Source: UBA2330 sp035443185
Lineage (GTDB): Bacteria; Bacteroidota; Ignavibacteria; Tepidaquicellales; Tepidaquicellaceae
DNA: 64,000 nt
Direction of reading: 5' to 3'
NCBI GenBank assembly: GCA_035443185.1
Contig: DAORRV010000006.1
Location: 1-64,000, forward strand
Shown: piece by piece, positions 27,386 through 37,500 of the stretch
Position numbering within the stretch: position 1 is the stretch's first letter
Layout: each line of letters starts with the position of its first letter
Notes under the pieces: generated by a model
The model's database searches: none
Seen by the model: the letters and a program-made list of their open reading frames with translations, nothing else
Told to the model about the DNA's origin: nothing
Translations under genes and position numbers: made by a program

Positions 27386-27387
27386 AA
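27311..27387 (+). repeat. 77-bp exact repeat, copy 2
   Basis: See 25072-25148. The identity ends one base after the shared stop context (TAAAA). Confidence 0.85.
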
Positions 27388-27415
27388 CCAGTTTGTTATT
27401 TAAAGTAATTTAGTT

Positions 27416-27449
27416 AAAAGCCGGGCAGCCATGTCCGGTTTTTTTTTTA
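27416..27449 (+). terminator. Intrinsic terminator after the IgGFc-like cargo gene
   Basis: Stem AAAAGCCGGGCA / TGTCCGGTTTTT with a GCCA loop (two G-U pairs) running into ten or more T. Confidence 0.85.
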
Positions 27450-27535
27450 TCTGAAAAAAATATTGGTTAAGAAGTATTTGTTATCTGCAAGATTAAGAAA
27501 GTAGAAACAGAGTGTTAACAGAAATTATGAGATTG

Positions 27536-27563
27536 GTCAGGTTTCGCGCTGAAAAAACCTGAC
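27536..27563. repeat. Hairpin GTCAGGTTT / AAACCTGAC
   Basis: A perfect 9-bp stem (27536-27544 with 27555-27563) in the 250-bp spacer between convergent genes. CAGGTTTCG recurs at about 27610 within a small AAACCT-TTC-AGGTTT palindrome. This looks like an intergenic palindromic repeat; no gene is present between 27450 and 27690. Confidence 0.5.
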
Positions 27564-27695
27564 GGGTTTTTGCATGTAAGATATAAGATTAAAATTACAC
27601 TTTCCAAACCTTTCAGGTTTCGTGTTCATATACCACAATATCAATTTAAATCAGGATTTATATTGTTTGTTCTTATAATGAATCCTAAAAAAAAA

Positions 27696-27713
27696 CCGGA
27701 CTTTAAAGTCCGG
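27696..27713 (-). terminator. Terminator of the SBBP-repeat gene
   Basis: CCGGACTTTAAAGTCCGG is a perfect 18-bp palindrome; on the minus strand it is followed by a run of nine or so T. Confidence 0.85.
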
Positions 27714-27740
27714 CTCTGAAGATTTAAATAATTTTTTACT

Positions 27741-30700
27741 TTAAGGTCTTTGAGTAGAAATAAAATTGAACGAGTTATTATCTGTAATTCCAAGATCAGA
27801 CAGATCAGCAACTGAATCTCCGTTTACATCTTCCTGTATATAACCGCTGAGAAAATTTAAACTTGCATTGTCAATAATTCCCAGATCTGTAATGTCAATT
27901 ACATCATCCTTATTAACATCACCTGTAAATATACAAAACTTTGTTCCGTTAAGAGTCAGATTGTTCCCAAAAGCCTTGTTTAAGGAATTTGTATAATCAT
28001 AAACCATTCCCGCAGATTCAAATTTTATTGGTGTGGAACTCCAGGTCTCAAGTGTATTTCTATGGTCTGTTACTATATAATAATTCTGATCATTCTGTAC
28101 ATTTAGAAAGTACAAAAGCAGTACTCCTGATGCATCTGAAACTGATTTTGAAGAATCAATGATACTGTATGGAGAACTTCCGTTTCTTAAAAAAACTTTT
28201 ACAGTATCGGATACATTTATTAAAGTATTTACATTATAATATCCTTGCATCAATACTGTAAGATCCAGTAAAAAATTTTGATTATACTTCATCGTTACAA
28301 AATCAAGTCCGCCTCCGATACCTTTACTGGATCCTGTGACTACAATGTTTCCCTCATTATCTGCATGTACGGCAGCAGCTTTATCCGAATCATTATCAGA
28401 ATAATTGTATTTCTCTTCCCAAACTTTTATTCCGGTGCCTGTATATTTTATCGTACAGAAATTTAATCCGGTAATTATATCATTACAAAATCCGGTAGTA
28501 TAAACGAATCCAGCCTTATCTGTTTTTAAATCAGTTGCAAAGTCAGTTGAATTTGATGTTCCGTTGAATGATCTTGTCCAGATCAGATTTCCGTTAAAGT
28601 CATATTTAATAGTTGTCATATCAGCAGAGGTAACTGTATTATTCAAACTTCCCGATAAATAAATATTACCATTATTGTCTGTACTTAAAGATGCTGATTC
28701 GTCATCCAATGATGCTGTACCGTTTTTTAACCTCGACCAAATTAAATTTCCTGCAGAGTTAAATTTTAAAAGCAAAACATCAAAACCATTACCACTGATC
28801 TTACTTTTACCGCAGACATAGATGTTTCCTGCTTTATCTAATTTTATGTCTGATGGAATGTCATTATCATTTGAGGAATTATTATTGTATACAGCTGACC
28901 AGTCTAAATTCCCTGAACTGCTGTATTTTAAAACTACTATATCTTCACCGGTTCCGGTACTCTGAATTTTACCAATAACACAAACTCCACCCTGTCCGTC
29001 TGAAATTATTTCCACTGCTTTATCTTCCAAGTTTGCTACACCGTTATAATATTTTATCCATTGCTGTACTCCGGCATTATTATATTTAATAGTTGCTATA
29101 TCATACGCGCTTCCGTTTTGAAGTAAATGTCCTGTTACAAATACATTTCCAAGATTATCCATTGTAATACCGGCAGTATAATCATTTCCTCCTGAGCTGC
29201 CATTAGTTATCTTTTCCCACTGAAGAAATCCGTCAGTATTATATTTGATCACAGAAAAATCATAACCGCTTCCAGGTCCAATACTGCTTCCTGCAATATA
29301 AGAATTCCCGGAGTTATCTACTTCTATTCCAGATGGCTTTTCGTCAAATCCACTGTTGTCATATCTTGAAACCCATAAAGGTACACCAGACGGATTGTAT
29401 TTTATTGTTGCATAATCCAGTCCAGTCAAAGTCTGATAGCTGTATCCGGTCACATATAAATTTCCACCAGCATCTGTATTCATATCTACAGATTCATCTA
29501 TTCCGCTGCCTGAACCGTCGTATCGGGTTTCAAAAACTGAGTTTCCGGTTGATGTATATTTAATCGAAAGATAATCACTGGTACCGCAAAGTCCGAAAAA
29601 ATAACTGTAACTTTGTGCGGTGACATAAAAATTACCTGAATTATCAAGTTCAATACCAATAGGGATATCGTCAAGATCTCCCGGACCATTATATTGTTTA
29701 TTCCAGATTACATCGCCTGAAGTATTGTATTTGATAGTAACTACATCGCTTGTACCGTCTGTTTGTCTGATTGAATTTCCTGTTACACCAATATTTCCAT
29801 TCGCATCAGCTTTTATACCAACTGCTTTGTCGAAATAATTTTCGCTTCCGTTAAATGTCTTTGCCCATTGCTGTGTTCCTGATGAGTTATATTTTACTGT
29901 TGCAAAATCATAAAATGATGAATTCACATGACTGTAGCCTGTTACATAAATATTACCGGAAGGATCTAATGCTATACCTGTTGCCGCATCGTCATTTAAC
30001 GAAGTACCATTATACCTCGATACAAACTGCTGAGTACCTGCAGAATTATATTTTACCATTGCATAATCATATCCGCCTCCAATGCCTCCGACACTTCTTC
30101 CACACACAAAAATATTATTAGAATTATCTAAAACCATATCTGAAAGTTCATCTTCTGCTGATGAGGGACCATTGTAAAATCTCTCCCAAATAAGATTTCC
30201 GGAGGGATCATATTTTAAAACGGTATAATTATTTGATTCACCTACCTTATAAGAATACCCCGAAAGAATAATATTTCCATCAGCTGAAATAGCTGCTTTC
30301 TTTAAATAATCATCTGAATTTGAAACTCCGTTCCATCTCTTTCCCCAGATAAAAGATCCGCTCAGATCATACTTTAATAAGATAAAATCATAACCTGTAC
30401 CTGTTCCAAAACTATAGCCGGCGGCATAAATATAATTTCCACCGTCATATAAGATCTCTATTCCATTGTCGTCAAAATTTCCTGTGCCGTTATAAGATTT
30501 AGTCCACTGCTCCACTCCAGTTGAATTATATTTAACAGTTATGACATCCGCCTGTCCGCCGGTGATCCTTGAATTTCCAGTAATATAAATATTTCCTGAA
30601 TTGTCTTTTGTAATGCTGTTTCCTACATCATTATGATTTGCAGCACCGTTAAATTTTGAGATCCATTGTCTTGTACCGTCAGCAGTAAACTTTACTGTTA

Positions 30701-30911
30701 TAATGTCTGAGAATGTTCCACTCAGAATACTTTTTCCTGTCATATAAAAATCTCCGTTGCTGTCAATAATTATGTCAGAAGGAGTATCAGTGCTGGATTC
30801 CGGACCTGTATATCGGTGTAACCACTGCTCATTGACCTGTGCAAAGGATAATCGGGAATAAATTAATATTGTAAAAGTCAGGAATAAAAATTTTATAATT
30901 AAAGTTTTCAT
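27741..30911 (-). CDS. SBBP-repeat beta-propeller protein with dockerin-like C terminus
   Basis: A 1056-residue exported protein. Signal peptide to about residue 24 (ends SRLSFAQ). Residues about 28-880 hold some 16 repeats of about 50 residues with the core DxxGNIYVTGxS and DxxTIKYNxxGxxxW, the SBBP (seven-bladed beta-propeller) pattern. After a short spacer, the end has two Ca-binding-like units (GDVNKDDVIDITDLGIIDN, then EDVNGDSVADLSDLGITDN) that resemble type I dockerin repeats. The T9SS sorting domain of its neighbours is missing. It is on the opposite strand to them. Probably surface-exposed or released; route and partner unclear. Confidence 0.8.
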   Translation of the reverse strand: MKTLIIKFLFLTFTILIYSRLSFAQVNEQWLHRYTGPESSTDTPSDIIIDSNGDFYMTGKSILSGTFSDIITVKFTADGTRQWISKFNGAANHNDVGNSITKDNSGNIYITGNSRITGGQADVITVKYNSTGVEQWTKSYNGTGNFDDNGIEILYDGGNYIYAAGYSFGTGTGYDFILLKYDLSGSFIWGKRWNGVSNSDDYLKKAAISADGNIILSGYSYKVGESNNYTVLKYDPSGNLIWERFYNGPSSAEDELSDMVLDNSNNIFVCGRSVGGIGGGYDYAMVKYNSAGTQQFVSRYNGTSLNDDAATGIALDPSGNIYVTGYSHVNSSFYDFATVKYNSSGTQQWAKTFNGSENYFDKAVGIKADANGNIGVTGNSIRQTDGTSDVVTIKYNTSGDVIWNKQYNGPGDLDDIPIGIELDNSGNFYVTAQSYSYFFGLCGTSDYLSIKYTSTGNSVFETRYDGSGSGIDESVDMNTDAGGNLYVTGYSYQTLTGLDYATIKYNPSGVPLWVSRYDNSGFDEKPSGIEVDNSGNSYIAGSSIGPGSGYDFSVIKYNTDGFLQWEKITNGSSGGNDYTAGITMDNLGNVFVTGHLLQNGSAYDIATIKYNNAGVQQWIKYYNGVANLEDKAVEIISDGQGGVCVIGKIQSTGTGEDIVVLKYSSSGNLDWSAVYNNNSSNDNDIPSDIKLDKAGNIYVCGKSKISGNGFDVLLLKFNSAGNLIWSRLKNGTASLDDESASLSTDNNGNIYLSGSLNNTVTSADMTTIKYDFNGNLIWTRSFNGTSNSTDFATDLKTDKAGFVYTTGFCNDIITGLNFCTIKYTGTGIKVWEEKYNYSDNDSDKAAAVHADNEGNIVVTGSSKGIGGGLDFVTMKYNQNFLLDLTVLMQGYYNVNTLINVSDTVKVFLRNGSSPYSIIDSSKSVSDASGVLLLYFLNVQNDQNYYIVTDHRNTLETWSSTPIKFESAGMVYDYTNSLNKAFGNNLTLNGTKFCIFTGDVNKDDVIDITDLGIIDNASLNFLSGYIQEDVNGDSVADLSDLGITDNNSFNFISTQRP

Positions 30912-31216
30912 TTCATTATAATTTGATTATACAAAATTAGTTATTTTAATTTTAAAATGTAAACTTTTGATTGTATACTTTTTAAAAAAATGAGTATCTC
31001 CACATGATTGACATTTTAAATCAAAACTATTATGTTTGTAAAGATTAAAGAATTTAAATATGGTCTATTGTAAAATTAATTTATTTTTTGGGGAATAAAT
31101 TAATTAATTTTTTCAATATTCCATTTCTGTTTTAGGCGTGATAAATTAAATATAATTCTAAAAATAAAATTGTTCTTATTTAACATTCATTACTAACTTA
31201 AACCCAAGGAGACAAC
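30912..31216. other. Divergent intergenic region
   Basis: 305 bp, AT-rich, without ORF. It must carry the promoters of the SBBP gene and of the cargo gene at 31217, but I could not fix either box with confidence. Confidence 0.35.
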
Positions 31217-32944
31217 ATGAAAATTCTACAAAAATTTTCAATCAGTTTCACAGCAATACTTGCTTTCATTCTGATAAATGCTTTTATCACAAATGAAGCA
31301 ACAGCTTCACACTTTCGTTATGGTCATCTGACTTACACAAAAAACCCAGCAAATCCGCTTGAAGTAACATTTACTTTAACTGATGCTTTCAGAAGAAGCA
31401 GTTACGGTGCTCCGGTTGTTGGTTCAATTTTTACTGAATCAACAGGTGCTACATCTCTCATTTTTGGAGATGCCACAAGTACTCCCACATTGAGATATGT
31501 AGTTATTTCTATTGACATTGCAAATGACTGGCTGCTTGCAAGAGCTTTACAGCCCGGCGATGATACAAAAGAATCCATTACTCATGTTTATCCGGCAGGT
31601 GGTGGACCTTATCAGGCTGAAATATTTTCTTCGGCAAGAACAGGTGTTGAGATCAATAACCCGAATCAAAGTTACAGAGTCTCAACGATCGTTGATGTAA
31701 CTAACGGAAATAATTCTCCAATCAGTACACTTCCTGTTATTGTAAATCTTGTACAATCACCTGCTTCAATGTTTGCTGTACCTGCTATAGATCCTGATGC
31801 AGGAACAACATTAAAATACAGATTTGCAACACTTGCAGAAATGGGTGGTGTTAGTCAAAATCCACCATCAGCAGGCGGATTTCCTGCTACGATCGACAGA
31901 GTAACTGGTATCGTAACATGGAATACTACAGGTGCTGTTCTTGGCGGACTGTATTCATGCCAGATCATAATTGAAGACAGAAGCTCTGCTGATACAAACA
32001 TCCTGAGAACCAGGGTAGCTGTAGATTTTCTTATTCTTATAAATAATGCTTGTCCTAATCCAAACTTTCCTACATTTGTTGCACCGTCCCCTACTTGTGG
32101 AACTGTGTTCGCAGGTGCTCCGGGAACTCCGATCTCATTTGATATAACAGCATCAGATCTTGATCCGGGTAATGTTTTATTAAATTCTACCGGATTACCT
32201 CCGGGTGCTACAATGACTCCTGTACTTCCACAACAAGGAAATCCTGTAAGCAGTCAATTTAACTGGGTTGCAGTTGCAGGTGTTTATGTTGTTTCTTTCA
32301 CTGCAACAGATTCATGCGGTGCACAAACGATCTGCACATATTCATTTGATATAGTTCTACCCGTTGAGCTTTCTTCATTTACATCAACTGTAACAGCAAA
32401 TGATGTTACTTTGAACTGGTCAACAATTACTGAAACCAATAACTCAGGATTCAATATAGAAAGAGCTTCTTATGTTAATGGAGTTCTGACTGACTGGAAT
32501 ACTCTTGGTAATGTTCAGGGAAATGGAAATTCAAATACAGTACATTCATATTCATTTACTGACAAAAATCTTGGTGCAGGTAATTATGCTTACAGATTAA
32601 AGCAGATCGATTTCAATGGTAATTTTGAATATCACAATCTGAGTTCTGATGTAAATATTGGATTGCCAACCAGATTTGAATTAATGCAGAACTATCCTAA
32701 TCCTTTCAATCCATCAACAAAGATCAGCTTTGAGCTGCCTACAGATGGTACTGTTAAGCTTTCAGTATTTGATAACAGCGGAAAGCAGGTTCAGGAATTA
32801 GTCAATGGACATAAAAATTCAGGCTATTATTCTGTAGATTTCAACGGATCAAATCTTGCAAGTGGTGTCTATTACTACAAGCTTGAGTTCTCATCCGTAA
32901 GTGAATCAGTTGTTAAGATCAGAAAAATGGCATTAGTTAAATAA
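31217..32944 (+). CDS. Exported Ig-like protein with T9SS sorting domain
   Basis: A 575-residue secreted protein with a good ribosome site (AAGGAG 6 nt before the ATG). Signal peptide to about residue 30 (ends NEATAS). The mature part starts with HFRYGHLTY, an opening seen in a group of Bacteroidota surface proteins, and continues with Ig/cadherin-like segments (about 40-380), including PATIDRVTGIVTWNT. A PVELSSF linker, a fibronectin-like part and a type A sorting domain (NYPNPFNPSTKI; end MALVK) close it. Specific function unknown. Confidence 0.78.
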   Translation: MKILQKFSISFTAILAFILINAFITNEATASHFRYGHLTYTKNPANPLEVTFTLTDAFRRSSYGAPVVGSIFTESTGATSLIFGDATSTPTLRYVVISIDIANDWLLARALQPGDDTKESITHVYPAGGGPYQAEIFSSARTGVEINNPNQSYRVSTIVDVTNGNNSPISTLPVIVNLVQSPASMFAVPAIDPDAGTTLKYRFATLAEMGGVSQNPPSAGGFPATIDRVTGIVTWNTTGAVLGGLYSCQIIIEDRSSADTNILRTRVAVDFLILINNACPNPNFPTFVAPSPTCGTVFAGAPGTPISFDITASDLDPGNVLLNSTGLPPGATMTPVLPQQGNPVSSQFNWVAVAGVYVVSFTATDSCGAQTICTYSFDIVLPVELSSFTSTVTANDVTLNWSTITETNNSGFNIERASYVNGVLTDWNTLGNVQGNGNSNTVHSYSFTDKNLGAGNYAYRLKQIDFNGNFEYHNLSSDVNIGLPTRFELMQNYPNPFNPSTKISFELPTDGTVKLSVFDNSGKQVQELVNGHKNSGYYSVDFNGSNLASGVYYYKLEFSSVSESVVKIRKMALVK

Positions 32945-32966
32945 TCATATTTCTGAAAAATATTTT

Positions 32967-32997
32967 AAATCCCTGTCTGTAATTCAGACAGGGATTT
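32967..32997 (+). terminator. Strong intrinsic terminator
   Basis: Perfect 13-bp stem (AAATCCCTGTCTG / CAGACAGGGATTT) with a TAATT loop, followed by TATTTTAATAATTTTTT. Confidence 0.88.
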
Positions 32998-33066
32998 TAT
33001 TTTAATAATTTTTTCTATCTTATATTCGGTTAAATATTTTTTAAAAATAATAATTGATTTAATAAA

Positions 33067-34413
33067 TTGAAAAAATATTTATACATATTATTTTTCCTTT
33101 TATTGTGCAGTACTTTGTCTGCACAACTTCCTAATCACAATATTCATCTCATTGCCAATTTAAATAACTATCCCGCATATTCAGCTTTATGGGGTTATAC
33201 TGATACTGATGGAAATGAATATGCAATACTTGGATGCAGCAATGGTACTTCTATTGTAAATATTACTGATTCATCAAATGTACATGAAGTTGGATTTATT
33301 CCCGGTCCAATCAGCGGATGGAGGGAAATGAAGACTTATTCTCATTATGCTTATGTAGTTTCTGAAGGTACTAACAGCAGACTTCAGATCATTGATCTTC
33401 AGTATCTTCCCGATTCAGTAAATCTTGTCAGGACATGGTCTTACAGCGGATATACTTATACTCATGCAATTTCACAATCGGGTCCGTATCTATATTTAAG
33501 CGGTGGAAATGCAAGCCCAAATGGCGGAGTTCAGATCATTGATGTTACTGATCCTGTCAACCCTGTGAGAAGAGGTTTCAATTCTGAAAGATATGTTCAT
33601 GACTGCAGAATATTGAATGATACAATCTGGACATGCAACATTAATAATCAAAGAGTTTCTATAATTAATTCTGGAAATAAAGATAATCCTACGGAGATCA
33701 GAAATTTTCTTACACTACAAGGCTTTCCTCATAATTGTGCCATTACTGATGACAGGAAATATTTATTTGTAACTCATGAAAATGAAGATCCTGGTGTACT
33801 GGAAATTTATAACATAGAAGATCTGGACAATATAACTTATATCAGAAACTGGCAACCGACTAATATTACAACATCAATTACTCACAATGTCGAAATTTAT
33901 GGAAACTATGCAATAGTTGCTCATTATACTTCAGGAGTCAGGATCCTCGACATTTCAGATCCCGTAAACCCTGAAGAAGTAGCATGGTATGACACAAGAC
34001 CACAGGATAATTCAACAATGTACGAAGGTTGTTGGGCTGTTTATTTGTTTCCGTCCGGTAAGATTATAGCTTCTGATATTTCAAATGGATTATTTGTTTT
34101 AAGAGCGACTGGTTTGACAGGAATAAATAATTTTGTAAATGAAGTTCCTGAGAATTTTTATCTGCATCAGAATTTTCCAAATCCATTTAATCCCGAAACA
34201 TCAATTAAATTTGAAATTCCAGTTCAGGGAAATGTGTTGATCGAACTTTATAATTCTAAAGGAGAATTCATTTCTGAAATTGTTAATGGAAATAAAACTT
34301 CCGGTTCTCATACTGTACATTTTAATGCTGCCTCTTTAAGCAGCGGTATTTATTTTTGCAGAATGAACTTTAACGGATCCGGCAGGTCTATTAAAATTTC
34401 TTTGATTAAATAA
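33067..34413 (+). CDS. Choice-of-anchor B family protein (LVIVD-type repeats), T9SS cargo
   Basis: A 448-residue secreted protein starting at TTG. The signal peptide KKYLYILFFLLLCSTLSAQ follows at once, which supports this start. The mature chain (NHNIHLIANLNNYPAYSALW, GYTDTDG) and repeated strands such as RLQIIDLQYLPD, GGVQIIDVTDPVNP and GVRILDISDPVNP match choice-of-anchor B proteins built on LVIVD propeller repeats. The C-terminal 80 residues are a type A sorting domain (NFPNPFNPETSI). The name reflects that family members carry alternative surface anchors; here it is the T9SS one. Function unknown. Confidence 0.82.
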   Translation: MKKYLYILFFLLLCSTLSAQLPNHNIHLIANLNNYPAYSALWGYTDTDGNEYAILGCSNGTSIVNITDSSNVHEVGFIPGPISGWREMKTYSHYAYVVSEGTNSRLQIIDLQYLPDSVNLVRTWSYSGYTYTHAISQSGPYLYLSGGNASPNGGVQIIDVTDPVNPVRRGFNSERYVHDCRILNDTIWTCNINNQRVSIINSGNKDNPTEIRNFLTLQGFPHNCAITDDRKYLFVTHENEDPGVLEIYNIEDLDNITYIRNWQPTNITTSITHNVEIYGNYAIVAHYTSGVRILDISDPVNPEEVAWYDTRPQDNSTMYEGCWAVYLFPSGKIIASDISNGLFVLRATGLTGINNFVNEVPENFYLHQNFPNPFNPETSIKFEIPVQGNVLIELYNSKGEFISEIVNGNKTSGSHTVHFNAASLSSGIYFCRMNFNGSGRSIKISLIK

Positions 34414-34503
34414 TTTATTAAAAAGAGAAATTATATAACAGTTTTAATTTTAAATAATAATAATTAATTTGATTTAAATTTATAAAATAATTTATAATAC
34501 TTT

Positions 34504-34513
34504 AAGGAGGTGA
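34504..34513 (+). promoter_or_regulatory. Perfect Shine-Dalgarno sequence 44 nt ahead of the next start
   Basis: AAGGAGGTGA is fully complementary to the 16S 3' end but lies too far from the ATG at 34557 and has only GTG-AAT-ATT-TAA after it. It may be a leader site for ribosome binding or chance. Confidence 0.35.
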
Positions 34514-34556
34514 ATATTTAACTTCATACTTTATTTTAATAAAGCAAACCCAATTT

Positions 34557-37500
34557 ATGAAATTGAAAAATTTTCTGCTTGTCATCATTATTATCATCAC
34601 TGCTTTTTCTGATCTTACATTCGCTCAAAATTATAACTGGATCACTCCAAATAAAACTTACCTGAAATTATATATTGCCGACGATGGTATTTACAGGATC
34701 TCAAAATCCGATTTTACAAATGCCGGGATCAATACAAATAACATAGATCCAAGGACTGTTAAGATCTATAATTTAGGTGAACAAAAGCCAGTCTATTTCA
34801 GAGGTGAATCTGATGGCTTTTTTAATGATTCTGATTATGTTGATTTTTATGGTAGTAGAAATTATGGTGGTCTGTCAAATGTATATAATGCAGATAATCA
34901 GGTTATATTTTCAACAAATGAATGGTATGATTTGAATTCAGATACAAATGTTTACTGGATTGAATGGGGCGGAGCTAACGGATTAAGGATGGTGAACTCA
35001 TCTTATAATGCACCCGTTAATTATCAGCAGAATTATTCTGAACAAATACTTCACCTCGAAAAAGATAAAATTTACTGGATCGGTCAGGCTACAAATGCAA
35101 ATGATTTCAGTAATTTTAGTAATGAAAGATATTTAGGTGAGTCCTGGTACTGGAATCTTTTATATAATGGTCAAACTTTATCAGATACTTTTTCTTTACC
35201 TCTCTTAAACAGAAATTCCGTTAATGTCTCTCTTAGAATTTTTGCTTATCCGCAAAGTGCCAGTTTTACAGTTCCCAATGAACATAACGTTGAAATAAAG
35301 ATCAATGGAATTGTCGTAACAAATTTTTTGAGAAATGATTTTAACAGAATTGATACAACAATAACATTCCCGGTAAACATGCTATCTGATTCTACTGTAA
35401 ATACAGCTACTGCGACATATACTTCTTCAGGTGGATTTTCGGGAACTATGTTCTTTGATCTTTTTGAATTTAAATATCCTCAAAAGTTAAAATTCAGAAA
35501 TAATTTTGCCAAGATGAAACTCATTGGTGAAGATACAACATCAAGAAAGATCAAAGTATCCGGATTAAATCCGGGTAATCAAACTTTTATTTATGACGTA
35601 TCAAACAACATCAGAATTACATCTTATTCAAATAGTGCCGATACTCTGATTTTCTCGGCAAGGCAAAATTCCAGTATTGAAATCACAAATAAATTTATTA
35701 CGAAAAAGCCTTTAAGAATAATTCAGAGACAGGTACCTGATCTTGTATCATCTTCAAACGGAGTTGATTATCTAATAATTTATCCGAAAATATTTGAATC
35801 TCAGGTACTTCAGCTTCAGAATCACCGTGAAACATATGATAACTTCAGAGTAAAGAAGGCTGAAATACAGGATATTTATGACATTTTTAGTTACGGAATT
35901 GTAAGTCCGGATGCAATAAAAAATTTCAACAGACATATTTTTTATAACTGGCAGCAGCCAAGAGTAAAATATGTCTGTCTTTTTGGAAGAGGCTCACTCG
36001 ATCCGAAAAAAAGTTCGGATGCTACTATATACTCTGAAAATTTTATACCTATAAAAGGAAATCCTTCGTCTGATAATTTTTATTCGAATGTGAATACTGG
36101 TACATTTGTTTTTTATAATCAGATTTCAATTGGCAGATTACCTGCTTTAAATGTAACTGAAGCTCAAAGTATGGTAAATAATATTATCAGTTATGAAACG
36201 CAGCCACCTCGGTCATGGTCAAAAGATTTTACATTTATCGGAGGCGGAGTAAATCAAGTTGAACAGGAATTGTTTAATCCTCAGATAATTGATTCCCTCA
36301 TCAATCCTCATATTCTTCCAAATCCAATTAAAGGAAATCCTGTTCGCATAATGAGATATGATCTAAATGGAGCACTTACTTTTAATATAACTGATTCTGT
36401 AAAAAATCAAATTAACAGAGGAACAATTGCTGTTAATTTTCTTGGACATGCGGGAAGTCAGGATTGGGAAATATCTATGAAAGATCCTAACGTCTTAAAT
36501 AATAATGGAAATTTTCCGGTTGTATTCAGCATGACATGCTATACCGGTAAAACAGGTGAACCAAATTTCAGATCTTTTGGAGAAAAATTTATGAACATGA
36601 ATAACAGAGGAGCAGTTGCTTTTTTTGCTACTTCAGGCTGGGGATTCGTGTATGCCGGATCATGGCTGAACGCAAATATATACAGAGCATTTGCAAAGGA
36701 CACAATCAGAAGAATCGGAGATATTATTTCTTATGCCAATAATGTTATCAAAGCTGATTCTTTAGGATTTACCATCAGACATACTGTCAATTGTTACACA
36801 TTAATGGGTGATCCGGCTCTTAAACTTCAGCTACCCGTGCAGCCCGAGTTTTCAATTTCTTCTGATGATTATTTACTTTCAAAAAAAAATCCGTCAATTA
36901 ATGAACCTGTAAATCTAAAATTCTATCCGAAAAATTTTGGTTTGAATTCAGATTCTGTGAGAGTTGAAATGAGCATAAACAGAAATAGTCAAAAATATTT
37001 TTATAAAGAAAATGTTTTGTATGATTTCAGCAGCAATGATACTCTTTCTTATGATTTTAAACTTGATTCAAAAGGACAGTATCAGGTAAAGTTTATTATA
37101 GATAGTTTTAATTATTATCCAGATGAAAATAAAAATAACAACACACTTATCTTTAATTTAAATATTAATAATATTTCTTTTGTCCCATATAAACCTGTGA
37201 TAAATTCTGTAATAAAAAATGACAGCGTGGAATATGTCGGTCTTAACCCATTTATAAAAAAGAATGAAAAAACTATAACTCTTTTACTGCAGACTGATAC
37301 TACTGATAAATTCAATTCTCCCATAAAGCAAATCTTTGTTAATAATGCACCGCAGGGAGTTGTCACAAAATTCAAAACTCTACTGCCTGTAAGAGATACT
37401 TCAAAGCTATACTTTTGGCGGACGAATTCAATTGTGAACGGAGATAGTTCAGGATGGTCGGCAGTTCAGATGTTTAAATATAATCCGCTGTTTACCTCTT

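Noticed and set aside
27530..27620. CAGGTTT hairpins as a CRISPR array
   Set aside because: Only two or three short palindromic bits of unequal spacing; no regular repeat-spacer pattern and no cas genes in the window.
29333..30121. Plus-strand frames inside the SBBP-repeat gene
   Set aside because: They are antisense shadows created by the repeated coding sequence; composition and starts are not gene-like.
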